From: DIGJ01 sp041739345
GTDB lineage: Bacteria; Bacillota; Clostridia; Lachnospirales; Lachnospiraceae
Assembly: GCA_041739345.1 (NCBI GenBank)
Contig: JBGSNZ010000021.1
Span: forward strand, 62,001-126,000
DNA: 64,000 bases
Direction: 5' to 3'
Each line of letters begins with the position of its first letter. Position 1 is the stretch's first letter. The position numbers and the translations under genes were made by a program. Shown here in pieces: positions 7,240 through 16,079 of this stretch. Below the pieces are notes generated by a model, which saw only the letters and a list, made by a program, of their open reading frames with translations, searched no databases and was not told the DNA's origin.

Positions 7240-8514
7240 ATGCAAACAGTTTGTGTAGGTGGTTTAGAAATTGGAAAAGGAATACCTAAAATTTGTGTGC
7301 CTATTTTAGGTAAGACAGAAGATGAAATTTTAGCCGCTGCAAAAGAGGCAAAAGCTTCCGTCGCAGATTTGGCAGAACTGCGTATTGATTGGTATGAATA
7401 TGCAAAAGAGATTGATCGGGTACTTCCTTTGCTTCAGGATGTCAGGGAAATATTAGAAGATTTACCACTAATATTTACCTTTCGAACGACGAATGAAGGT
7501 GGAAAAACAGAAATATCAGAAGAAGCATATGAAGAGTTAAATTTAAATGTGTTACATAGTGGATATATTGATATATTGGATGTAGAAATAGAATCCGGTG
7601 ACGATGTGGTGGAACATCTGGTTTACGAAGCACATCAAAACGGAGTGAAAATTATTGGATCGAACCATGACTTTGAAGGAACACCGGAAAAAGAAGATAT
7701 TTTAAAGCAATTAAAACGAATGGATTTGTTGGGCGCTGACATTTTAAAAATAGCGGTACTTCCTCGTTCAAAGCAAGATGTCCTACTTTTGATTTTGGCA
7801 ACGCTTGAAATGCGGGAAAACTATACGGAAAAACCAATTGTAACTATGTCAATGGGCGAAGAAGGATTAATCAGCCGTCTTTCGGGCGAAATCTTTGGCT
7901 CTTCCATTACATTTGGCTCTATTACAAAAGAATCGGCATCTGGCCAAATACCAGTAGATGTCTTAAGCAAGGTTCTGAACCTTTTGCATGTGGAAAGTAA
8001 AAAGAATGTTTTTTTTGTAGGTTTTATGGGAGCAGGAAAAAGTACAATTGCAAAAAAAATTGCAGAAAGTCGAACGTCTCCATTAATTGAAATCGATGAA
8101 GAATTGGTTCATATGGAAGGGATGCCGATCTCAAAAATATTTGAACTGTATGGAGAGTCTTATTTTAGAGATTTAGAAAGTAAACTAATTTTGGAATTAC
8201 TCGAACGCGAAAAATGTATTGTATCTTGTGGCGGCGGGGTAATGCTTCGAAATGAAAATATAATAAATATGAAGAAAAATGGATATATTATTTATTTAAA
8301 AGCAACACCTGAAACCATATATGAGCGAGTAAAGGATTATAAATCAAGACCAATTTTAAATGGAAATATGAATATTGAATATATTCGTGAGCTTATGAAC
8401 GAACGTTGCGCGACCTATGAAAAAGAGGCAGATTTAATTGTTGAAACAGACGGAAAGAAGATAAATCAGATTTGTGAAGAAATATTAGCAAACGTTTTAA
8501 ATATTTGGGATTAA
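7240..8514 (+). CDS. aroD-aroK: fused type I 3-dehydroquinate dehydratase - shikimate kinase
   Basis: 424 aa with two enzymes of the shikimate pathway in one chain. Residues about 1-250 are a type I (Schiff-base) dehydroquinase: ADLAELRIDWYE, IIGSNHDFEGTP (catalytic His), ADILKIAVLP (Schiff-base Lys) and SMGEEGLISRLSGEIFGS. Residues about 258-424 are shikimate kinase: VFFVGFMGAGKSTIAKKI (P-loop), EIDEELVHMEGMPISKIFE, YFRDLE and CGGGV. The start at 7240 has GGAGGGCGAG just upstream. Both halves look complete, so this is a true fusion; aroE is divergent next door. Confidence 0.93.
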   Translation: MQTVCVGGLEIGKGIPKICVPILGKTEDEILAAAKEAKASVADLAELRIDWYEYAKEIDRVLPLLQDVREILEDLPLIFTFRTTNEGGKTEISEEAYEELNLNVLHSGYIDILDVEIESGDDVVEHLVYEAHQNGVKIIGSNHDFEGTPEKEDILKQLKRMDLLGADILKIAVLPRSKQDVLLLILATLEMRENYTEKPIVTMSMGEEGLISRLSGEIFGSSITFGSITKESASGQIPVDVLSKVLNLLHVESKKNVFFVGFMGAGKSTIAKKIAESRTSPLIEIDEELVHMEGMPISKIFELYGESYFRDLESKLILELLEREKCIVSCGGGVMLRNENIINMKKNGYIIYLKATPETIYERVKDYKSRPILNGNMNIEYIRELMNERCATYEKEADLIVETDGKKINQICEEILANVLNIWD

Positions 8515-8596
8515 AGCATATGAGAGTATATTAGCCTATATTAAAGTTATTTAATTGAATCAAAATACTACAATTTAGGAAATATTACATTACACA

Positions 8597-8760
8597 GGGA
8601 ATGTTGCAAAATACAAAATGTTTTCCTAATTTGCATAGCGGGGCACAAATCGCAGGTTGTTCTAACCGAATTTATTGATAATCGTATTGAGGTTAGAACA
8701 ACCTACTATTTGTGCCCCGCTACGCAAATTGAACACAACCCATATTCTTCCAACATCCTC
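8597..8760. repeat. long nested intergenic hairpin, family member 1
   Basis: Arms 8628-8667 and 8691-8730 match at about 37 of 40 positions around a 23-nt loop. Outer arms ATGTTG (8601-8606) and CAACAT (8751-8756) enclose them. The arm blocks AATTTGCAT, CACAAAT and TCTAACC are shared in the same order with the hairpin at 13945-14085. It fills most of the gap between the aroD-aroK fusion and the pyruvyltransferase gene. It may act as a terminator or be a non-coding mobile repeat. Confidence 0.8.
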
Positions 8761-8882
8761 TTTCCTTTTATTTATAAAACGGATTACTTTGCAAGCCTTG
8801 CATTTACATACCAAAATATGATAAGGTTATTATTAGTAAAAAAGGACACAATATATATAAAAAGTAATAAAGGAGTAACACC

Positions 8883-10256
8883 ATGAGAAAAGTTTTGATG
8901 AGAGCAGTCATGTCTCCGCTTGGAGATAATAAGGCAATCGAAGTCATTACCAAAAATCTTATAGGAGACAATGCAGGTAATATGATATTTGCTTATAGTA
9001 TGTTTCGTACGGTAATGACAGAAGACACAGTAGTTGATAACATTGCAACGAACCGTTTCTTTTCAAAAGAGGAAATTGATCGAATAAACAATGAATACGA
9101 GTGTTTTATCATTCCGTTGGCAAATGCGTTTCGTGTGAGCTTTATAAAGGAGTTAGAATGTTTGACCGATTTAGTGAAGGGATTGGAGATTCCTTGTGTA
9201 GTTGCTGGTGTGGGGATACAAGCTAAGATTGGTGCAGATATGACAAAGCCTTTTAAGTTTGATGAAGCGACAAAGAACTTTGTGAATGCTATTTTGGAAA
9301 AATCATCGATGGTAGGTGTAAGAGGTCAAATAACTGGAGATTATTTAAAGCGTCTTGGCTATATAGAAGATAAACATTATACGGTGATTGGCTGTCCTTC
9401 CATGTATATGTATGGAAAAGACTTACCAAAAGCAAGAGTAAGCGGTTTAACAAAGAATTCATCCGTTAGCATTAACTTTAAAATAGATCTACCACAAAAG
9501 ATGCATGATGTATTTGAACGCAGTATGAAACAGATTCCCAATTATCATTTTATTCCACAATCAATTCATGAACTTCGCCTCTTATATGATGGGGTTCCAT
9601 ATCCAGTAAAGAAGCATAAAGTAATTCCAGAAAATTATCCATTAAGTCTTGCAAGTGAGATTTATCGAGCGGATAAAATTCTTGGTTTTACAAATGTAGA
9701 TAGTTGGCTGGAATTTTTAAGAAGCGTTGATTTTTCGTTTGGAAGTCGAATTCATGGAAACATTGCAGCGGTATTAGCAGGTGCCCCTTGTTTTGTCTTT
9801 GCATATGATGCGAGAATTTATGAACTAGCGGATTATCATAATATACCATTTATGAAGGTAATGGATATGAATGATGGTACCAATATACTTGATATCTATG
9901 AGAAGACGGATTTTAGTTCAGTACAAAGAGGACATGAAGAACGATTTATGCATTTTATTGATTTTTTAAATACCAATGGAATACAGCATATATATGATAA
10001 AAATGGGGATACACAGGCGATACCTTTTGTCGAAGCGATGAAGGCATTGACGCTAGAACCGGCGCTACATTCATTTTCTACAATTTCCATTGAGGAACAA
10101 GAAGAAAGACTTCGTTTATATCATAATTTTGAAGCAAGACGATACAATACACTGAAAAAGGAACTAGATACAGCACGAACACCAGAACCACTAGAACCAA
10201 CACTAGAACCGGCAGTTGTGAAGGATCATGGATGGAAAAGATTTTTTAAAAAATAG
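8883..10256 (+). CDS. polysaccharide pyruvyl transferase family protein
   Basis: 457 aa. The block FGSRIHGNIAAVLAGAPCFVFAYDARIYELADYHNIPF (about residues 287-324) is typical of PF04230 (CsaB/WcaK-like) enzymes, which transfer pyruvate from PEP to cell-surface sugars. The N-terminal half has a GT-B-like alternation of strands (CVVAGVGIQAK, VGVRGQITGDYLKRLGY). The C-terminal 30 residues are rich in PEPLEPTLEP repeats and end in basic WKRFFKK, possibly a flexible membrane tether. The ATG follows AAAGGAG. The secreted nucleotidase begins 22 nt later, so they are probably one operon. Substrate unknown. Confidence 0.85.
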   Translation: MRKVLMRAVMSPLGDNKAIEVITKNLIGDNAGNMIFAYSMFRTVMTEDTVVDNIATNRFFSKEEIDRINNEYECFIIPLANAFRVSFIKELECLTDLVKGLEIPCVVAGVGIQAKIGADMTKPFKFDEATKNFVNAILEKSSMVGVRGQITGDYLKRLGYIEDKHYTVIGCPSMYMYGKDLPKARVSGLTKNSSVSINFKIDLPQKMHDVFERSMKQIPNYHFIPQSIHELRLLYDGVPYPVKKHKVIPENYPLSLASEIYRADKILGFTNVDSWLEFLRSVDFSFGSRIHGNIAAVLAGAPCFVFAYDARIYELADYHNIPFMKVMDMNDGTNILDIYEKTDFSSVQRGHEERFMHFIDFLNTNGIQHIYDKNGDTQAIPFVEAMKALTLEPALHSFSTISIEEQEERLRLYHNFEARRYNTLKKELDTARTPEPLEPTLEPAVVKDHGWKRFFKK

Positions 10257-10278
10257 GATTATAGAAGGACCGAAGATA

Positions 10279-13200
10279 ATGAAAAAAAATAAGACACAAA
10301 AGATGGTTTTTGCTATATTGGCATTTGTCGTTGCTTTTAGCATGACTCCATATAATACTGCTTGGGCAGCGGAAACTGCAACGGTAAGAATAATATCAAC
10401 CACAGATTTACATGGACAGTTAGCAAATACCAATTATGACACCGCAGGAGCAAAGAATATAGGAAGTCTAGCACAAGACTATACACTTATCAAAGAAGCG
10501 AGAAGTGAAATAAAGTATGGAACAAGTGTAACAGTTGATGTTGGAGATACCATTTATGGATATGGAAGCGATTACGTTTATAAAAATGATGGAAATGAAT
10601 ACATGTACTCAGCCATTGCAAAAATGGGATATGATGCAATCACACTGGGAAATCATGATTTTGATTATGGATATCAATATGTTAAGAAGCAGTTAGAAAA
10701 GGCAGGGCTTGAGGATACTTGTGTGCTTTCCAATGTATACAATGCCGTAACGGAAAAAAATGTATGGAATGAAAATAAAATACTTACCAAAACAGTAACA
10801 ACTTCCAAAGGAAATAAGGTAAACGTAAAAATAGGAATTATCGGAGTAACGAGACCATCGTTAACCACGTACTATAACCATACGGGTATCCTTACTACTA
10901 AGGATATCATAGAAAGTACAAAAGAGCAGGTTGTGAAGTTAAAGAAAAAAGGTGCAGATTTAATTGTTGTCATTGCACATAGTGGTATTGGAACTGCGGA
11001 TCCGGAGGAATATAATGGTGACGTATCCTATGCAATAACCAAAATTGATGGAGTTGATGCAGTAATGTGTGGACACTCTCATCTGAATTATCCTTCTACT
11101 AACGCAAAAGTTCAAAACTACTATGAATTACCAAACGTTAGTAAAAAAACGGGATTGATGAACGGTAAACCAGTCGTTATGGTAGCCGATCATGGTGCGG
11201 GAGTTGGTATCGCAGATTTAAAGATTCAGATATCAAATGGTAAAATATCGTTGGTGGGACAAAAAGCTAGTATAAAGTATGCCACCAAAAATACGGTGTC
11301 CGATCCTGTCATATTAAAGTTTCAAAAAATTTATGATGAATTAATCAAAAAGACCTATAGTGAAGAAGTTGGAGAACTTTTAAATGGAACAAACATCACA
11401 AATTATTTTGGACTATTGGAAGACAATACGGCGATTCAGCTCGTGAACGAAGCAAAGATGAAGGTTGGACTAAACTACATAAACACAAAAAATACGGAGT
11501 ATAAAGATTATCCGGTAGTTGCGGTATCTACCTATAAGAAATATGGCGTTGAAAAAGATGATTATATTAATATTAATGGTACCGTTACAATGGGAGATAT
11601 CCTGAGCATACAATCCTATTATCATGATTTTTCTTATATCTATTGGATAACAGGAAAGCAGTTAAGAGAGTGGCTAGAATGGACAGCGAGTGCATATGAA
11701 ACGCCCGGAAGCATGGAAAAGTCAGGGGATGAAATCATGGATTCGTATATGAGTGACATGGGAATGAATTCTTTGATTAAAAAAGATTGGCTTGCAAACT
11801 GGAGCAATTTCTATATGTTTGACGGGGTCGAATATGACATGGATATTACACAACCGGCAAAATATTCGGCAGCTGGAACGGTCATTAATAGCGAGGCTTC
11901 TCGAATCAAGAAACTTACCTATGATGGGAATGAAGTTACGGATGATACAAAACTAATTCTGGTATCGGATATTGTTACAGAGGGTAAAGCAGTGGTTGGT
12001 GCTTCCTTAGCGAAGCAGAGACTATACAAGAGTGTAGAATACAGTGCTAATCTGTTAAAAGAATATATTAAAGATTTGAATCAATTTGGAAAGATTGCCG
12101 TTGATGCAGATAAAAATTGGAGAGTAATTGCTCCAAATGAAGAAAATTGTATTATCCGTTCGAGTGCGTTATCGGAAGACATAGCGAAAAATCAAGGATG
12201 GTATCAGGAAACTTTAGATATTAGTGAAAATTACGCATATTATAAGGGAAATTTCCCCGCAAACTATACGGATAAAAGTTCCCCTACGCTAGTAATTACA
12301 CCGACAATTACAGTAAAGACAAACAAAGATATTCCAATTATAATACAGGCAAATGATGCATCGAAAGTTAGCAATATAAGATATGCAGCTGGTTTATTTG
12401 AAGCAAATGATTCCATATGGTCTACTGGGGTTAGCAGTAATATCATGGATGGGAAGTTTTATGCAACACAGAATGGAACCTATACTGTTTGGGCAATGGA
12501 TACAAATGGAAATAGCACAGTAAAACATGTTAAGGTAACAAATATCAATCGGGATGTGTTGCAGGTTCCGACGGTAAACAGAGTAACGAATAAAAGCAAG
12601 ACTGTTACTGGAGCAGGTGAACCAGGAGCAACTATTACAATAAAGGCAAATGGTTCTACTTACACAACGGTTGTTAGCCAAGAGGGAATTTTCGAGTGTA
12701 AGATTGGCTTTCAGAATGCAGATAAAAAAATAAAAGTAAGTCAAAAAGAAGCAGGCGGAAAAACTAGTGATTACGTTTCAGTTCCCGTAATGCGTGCAGG
12801 ACCCAATTATCCTATTTTTACCACGGTGAATAATAAGAAAACAGCGATTACAATGGATATTAATGATGTGAACAGCCAGATATTTGCATTTATTGAAGAT
12901 AAGGTCTATGTGGCTAAATATGGTGGTAAAAAGGCATATATGAGTTCTTCAAAATATGATCCAGATTATACTATAGTGGAAACAAAGTATACCAGAAGCG
13001 GAAATAATGTTTCACTTACAATACCCGTTCAATATGCAGGAACTGAAGTTAGTATTTGTGCGGTGGATCATATTGGAAGAATCAATTATCCGATTAACAC
13101 AAAAGTAAAAGAAGTAGCTCCTGAAGTTCCGATATTTTACACAGCTTGTGATGGAGAACATTATGTTTATGGCTATATCCCTGAATGTAAAGAAATCCCA

Positions 13201-13932
13201 TATGATATTAGCGTAACGGTCCAAGATATGATTTACACTGGTATCAGCGATACCGAAGGGCGTTTTAAAATTGAAGTAGGTAAATTAGTAGAAGGCCAAA
13301 CAGTCTTTGTTACAGCTTCAGATGTTGTAAATAATAAGACTCGGGTAAGTGCAAAAGGAAGCAGAGTAGTTCGTTCTTATACCAATTATTTAGTGGAAGA
13401 TTCAAATGCAAATGCTTTCATTCAGCCAATGACCAATAAAGATAATATAATAAAAGGTTCATTAACTGACTTTATTGGAACTCTTTATGTAAAAGCAGGT
13501 GATAGCTATTATGACCTTGTAATTACAGAAGGTGTCAATACCTTTGAAATTCCGCTTGAAAATCCGTTAAATGCGGGAGATGCAGTAACGGTTGTACTTC
13601 GTAAAGAGTTTAGTAATATAAAAGAAGCTGCTGGAATCACGGTTTCGATGGCTCTGCCGGAATTACCAACGCTACTTAACAAAGCCATCTATACAACAAC
13701 AAAAACAGTAAAGATTGAAAGCATTGAAAAATGTGCGGCTCATGTTAAAATAGGAAAAACAATTTACACAGCACAAGAAGGAGTTTTAGATGAAACAACA
13801 GGACTCTATACGTATGAAGTGGAAATTGAAAAATCAAAAGTAGATCAAACGGTTTATGTATATATGGAAAATGAAGCAGGAAAAAGTAAAAGAATTAAGC
13901 TTATAGTAACAGAGAAAGAAAAAGAATTATAA
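10279..13932 (+). CDS. secreted 5'-nucleotidase / cyclic-nucleotide phosphodiesterase with Ig-like repeats
   Basis: 1217 aa from the ATG at 10279 (AAGGA upstream). A signal peptide with cleavage near AWA-AE (about residue 33) is followed by a calcineurin-type metallophosphatase: TTDLHGQL, VDVGDTIYGYG, GNHDFDYG, VVIAHSGIG, CGHSHL. A 5'-nucleotidase C-terminal domain occupies about 370-610. The last ~550 residues look like several Ig-like/bacterial surface beta domains (for example VTGAGEPGATITIKANG). No LPXTG motif is seen. Likely role: hydrolysis of extracellular nucleotides to obtain phosphate or nucleosides. Confidence 0.9.
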   Translation: MKKNKTQKMVFAILAFVVAFSMTPYNTAWAAETATVRIISTTDLHGQLANTNYDTAGAKNIGSLAQDYTLIKEARSEIKYGTSVTVDVGDTIYGYGSDYVYKNDGNEYMYSAIAKMGYDAITLGNHDFDYGYQYVKKQLEKAGLEDTCVLSNVYNAVTEKNVWNENKILTKTVTTSKGNKVNVKIGIIGVTRPSLTTYYNHTGILTTKDIIESTKEQVVKLKKKGADLIVVIAHSGIGTADPEEYNGDVSYAITKIDGVDAVMCGHSHLNYPSTNAKVQNYYELPNVSKKTGLMNGKPVVMVADHGAGVGIADLKIQISNGKISLVGQKASIKYATKNTVSDPVILKFQKIYDELIKKTYSEEVGELLNGTNITNYFGLLEDNTAIQLVNEAKMKVGLNYINTKNTEYKDYPVVAVSTYKKYGVEKDDYININGTVTMGDILSIQSYYHDFSYIYWITGKQLREWLEWTASAYETPGSMEKSGDEIMDSYMSDMGMNSLIKKDWLANWSNFYMFDGVEYDMDITQPAKYSAAGTVINSEASRIKKLTYDGNEVTDDTKLILVSDIVTEGKAVVGASLAKQRLYKSVEYSANLLKEYIKDLNQFGKIAVDADKNWRVIAPNEENCIIRSSALSEDIAKNQGWYQETLDISENYAYYKGNFPANYTDKSSPTLVITPTITVKTNKDIPIIIQANDASKVSNIRYAAGLFEANDSIWSTGVSSNIMDGKFYATQNGTYTVWAMDTNGNSTVKHVKVTNINRDVLQVPTVNRVTNKSKTVTGAGEPGATITIKANGSTYTTVVSQEGIFECKIGFQNADKKIKVSQKEAGGKTSDYVSVPVMRAGPNYPIFTTVNNKKTAITMDINDVNSQIFAFIEDKVYVAKYGGKKAYMSSSKYDPDYTIVETKYTRSGNNVSLTIPVQYAGTEVSICAVDHIGRINYPINTKVKEVAPEVPIFYTACDGEHYVYGYIPECKEIPYDISVTVQDMIYTGISDTEGRFKIEVGKLVEGQTVFVTASDVVNNKTRVSAKGSRVVRSYTNYLVEDSNANAFIQPMTNKDNIIKGSLTDFIGTLYVKAGDSYYDLVITEGVNTFEIPLENPLNAGDAVTVVLRKEFSNIKEAAGITVSMALPELPTLLNKAIYTTTKTVKIESIEKCAAHVKIGKTIYTAQEGVLDETTGLYTYEVEIEKSKVDQTVYVYMENEAGKSKRIKLIVTEKEKEL

Positions 13933-13944
13933 GGCAGTAAAAGT

Positions 13945-14085
13945 GGGTGTTGCAAGAATATAGTTTATCTTCAATTTGTATCCCAGTTCACAAATAGCAT
14001 GTACTCTAACCGTATTGCGGTTAGAGTACATGCTATTTGTGCGCTGGATGCAAATTAGAATAAAATTTTGAATTTTGCAATATTT
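13945..14085. repeat. long nested intergenic hairpin, family member 2
   Basis: Arms 13973-14011 and 14019-14056 pair, with 23 perfect inner base pairs and a 7-nt loop. An outer helix GTTGCAA (13950-13956) with TTGCAAT (14075-14081) encloses them. Sequence blocks AATTTG, CACAAAT and TCTAACC are shared with the element at 8597-8760. It lies between the convergent nucleotidase and chemoreceptor genes. Confidence 0.8.
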
Positions 14086-14101
14086 CTTTATTTGAAGCAT
14101 T

Positions 14102-14929
14102 CTATTTCTTAGTTAAGAAGTCCTCCAGATCCTGAGAAGAATCGGTGATATCGGATAATTTATCCTTTATTTCTGACACGGAATCAGACTGATTATTTGC
14201 AACATGTTGAGCTTTTTCTAATTCACTGGTTATGCTATCTAACTGTCCAAAAATTCCAGATAGGGATTGGCTGATTTCTTTGGCAGAAATGGCATTTGAC
14301 TTAGCAAGTTTTCCCATCTCATCAGCAACGACTGAGAAGCCTCGTCCAGCATCTCCCACTCGAGCTGCTTCAATCGAAGCATTCAATGCAAGTATATTTG
14401 ATTTAGAAGCACTGCCTTCGATGGTGTGAATCAGACTGGATACTTTCTCAGCTTTTTGTTGTACATAAAGGGCGGAATCTTTAATGGTATGAATGGTTTC
14501 TGCAAGGGAGTGGATGCCATCGGATACAACATCTACACCTTGTTGCGTGATATGTAATGCTTCGTTTAATGTTTGTGAACTGTCAATAACTTTGGATTGT
14601 TCTTCTCTAGATGAAGTATACATAACAAGCCCAACGACTTTCCCATCTTCGAAAACAGGTGTTATAATATCGGTAACCGGAATTCCAAGAACTTCTTTTG
14701 GAAGATTTTCACCAATTGCCTTTCCAGACTCTAGAACATCCACAAGCATGCCAAATTCTCTTGAGATTTTATTACCAACCCGAATACCTCCTGATAAACG
14801 GAAGCCATCGGCTTCCCATATTCCGATGCAAGTTTCCGTATCACATAACCCAAGACGCATATCCTGCCCTGTTAGTTCCTTTAGAGTTGGTAAAACCGTT
14901 AATAAAGCTTCGATTTTTTTGCTACTCAC
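14102..14929 (-). CDS. soluble methyl-accepting chemotaxis protein
   Basis: 275 aa starting at GTG 14929 with GAGGAGG eight nucleotides upstream. No membrane helix is present. Residues about 1-115 form a small sensor domain of unknown class (LKELTGQDMRLGLCDTETCIGIWEADGF). Residues about 120-275 are a shortened chemoreceptor signalling hairpin whose tip reads SNILALNASIEAARVGDAGRGFSVVADEMGKLAK, the CheA/CheW contact region. It should signal cytosolic or redox/metabolite state to the chemotaxis array. Transcribed alone. Confidence 0.88.
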   Translation of the reverse strand: MSSKKIEALLTVLPTLKELTGQDMRLGLCDTETCIGIWEADGFRLSGGIRVGNKISREFGMLVDVLESGKAIGENLPKEVLGIPVTDIITPVFEDGKVVGLVMYTSSREEQSKVIDSSQTLNEALHITQQGVDVVSDGIHSLAETIHTIKDSALYVQQKAEKVSSLIHTIEGSASKSNILALNASIEAARVGDAGRGFSVVADEMGKLAKSNAISAKEISQSLSGIFGQLDSITSELEKAQHVANNQSDSVSEIKDKLSDITDSSQDLEDFLTKK

Positions 14930-15027
14930 ATTACTACCTCCTCGTAATAATCCCCGTTATTTGTTAATTGATATTATAACACAAAAAAAATTTAGCGCAA
15001 AGAAATATTTTTTTATGATGAATGAAA

Positions 15028-15053
15028 GGAGGGAACCCAAATAGGTTCCCTCC
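15028..15053 (-). terminator. terminator hairpin after cotJC
   Basis: GGAGGGAACC (15028-15037) pairs perfectly with GGTTCCCTCC (15044-15053). It lies 20 nt beyond the cotJC stop codon on the minus strand; the T tract is poor. Confidence 0.6.
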
Positions 15054-15072
15054 ATAACTTATATAAATTCAA

Positions 15073-15492
15073 TTATTTTTTGCATCTAGGCATATCAAAT
15101 TCTGGATTAAATGCATAGAAATTCTTGAAATTAAGGTCATCTTGAACGCGGCGGAGAGCTTCGCCAAATCTTTGATAATGAACGATTTCTCTCTCTCTCA
15201 AGAAACGAATAGGATCGCAAATTTCAGGGTCTTTAATCAGTCTTAATATATTATCGTAGGTTGTTCTTGCTTTTTGCTCTGCAGCCAAGTCTTCATGCAG
15301 ATCGGTAACGGAATCGCCTTTCGACTGGAATTGACAAGAGTTAACAGGAATACCACCAGCAGCCTGTGGCCAGAGGGCGGTTGTATGATCAACATAGTAA
15401 GGTCCAAAACCGGACTTTTCTATCTCTTCTGGAGTTAAATCTCTGGTAAGTTGATATACCATAGCGCAAATCATTTCCATATGACCTAATTC
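15073..15492 (-). pseudogene. cotJC: 3' part of interrupted spore coat gene cotJC (Mn-catalase family)
   Basis: The minus-strand frame from 15492 reads ELGHMEMICAMVYQLTRDL and continues through DLHEDLAAEQKARTTYDNILRL and FLREREIVHYQRFGEALR, all typical of CotJC, a manganese-catalase-like spore coat protein. The N-terminal third is missing here; upstream of codon GAA 15490-15492 the homology stops and an in-frame TGA appears. The preceding part of the gene (QYGGPDGEL to DIGTEE) lies at 29884-30002. Joining at the shared AATTC restores the frame exactly. It may be reassembled by excision of the intervening element during sporulation (inference). An internal ATG at 15480 could give a 135-aa fragment. 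Confidence 0.9.
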
Positions 15493-15520
15493 GTTCGTAC
15501 ATAGAGGATATCAGTTAGAA
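15488..15520. other. attL of the cotJC element
   Basis: cotJC sequence ends at AATTC (15488-15492); then GTTCGTACAT, AGAG, GATATCAGTT follow. This is the inverted counterpart of the sequence at 29860-29888. Confidence 0.8.
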
Positions 15521-15617
15521 ATGTTTCTTGTGTCTTTAAAATGTGAATAGAAAAATTTATCATTCCCGCACATTTTTAGTATTAGAAACGTTATACATTA
15601 TGAGAGGAGGTTTTTGA

Positions 15618-16079
15618 GTGTCAATCAATGTAAAAGAACAATATGACAAAATTTATAAATATTGCTATTTTAAAACAAACAATGCCACTCTTGCAGAAGA
15701 TCTAACGCAGGAAACATTTCTCAAATACTTTTCACAAAATACATACATTGAAAGAGGTAAACCCCTTGCATATCTTTACACGATTGCAAAAAACTTATGT
15801 ATGGATTCTTTTAAAAGAAGAAAATTAGAGGAACTAAATGATGATTTAGCTGCAAAAAATGAAATTGATAAAATAGAACTTCAGATTTCAGTGAAGCAAG
15901 CATTGCAAATATTACCAATCCTCGAACAGGAATTATTACTTTTGCGATATATTAATGAACTTTCAGTTGGAGAAATTTGCAAAATAACAAACCTGTCACG
16001 ATTTTCGGTCTATCGTAAAATCAATGCAGCACTAGCAATACTCAAATCGGTATTAAGAGAGGAGGATTTCTTTGAATAA
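15618..16079 (+). CDS. ECF-type RNA polymerase sigma factor
   Basis: 153 aa from GTG 15618, with GAGAGGAGG about 8 nt upstream. Region 2 is visible as AEDLTQETFLKYF and PLAYLYTIAKNLCMDSFKRRK, and region 4 as LLRYINELSVGEICKITNLSRFSVYRKINAALAILK. It overlaps the next gene by 8 nt. It likely drives the membrane protein/ABC transporter genes behind it and responds to an envelope or peptide stress; the membrane protein may be its regulator. Signal unknown. Confidence 0.88.
   Translation: MSINVKEQYDKIYKYCYFKTNNATLAEDLTQETFLKYFSQNTYIERGKPLAYLYTIAKNLCMDSFKRRKLEELNDDLAAKNEIDKIELQISVKQALQILPILEQELLLLRYINELSVGEICKITNLSRFSVYRKINAALAILKSVLREEDFFE

Noticed and set aside
15073..15480. Stand-alone 135-aa protein starting at ATG 15480
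   Set aside because: The CotJC homology continues upstream of that ATG to 15492 and the rest of the gene is at 29884-30002; the short frame is only a gene fragment.
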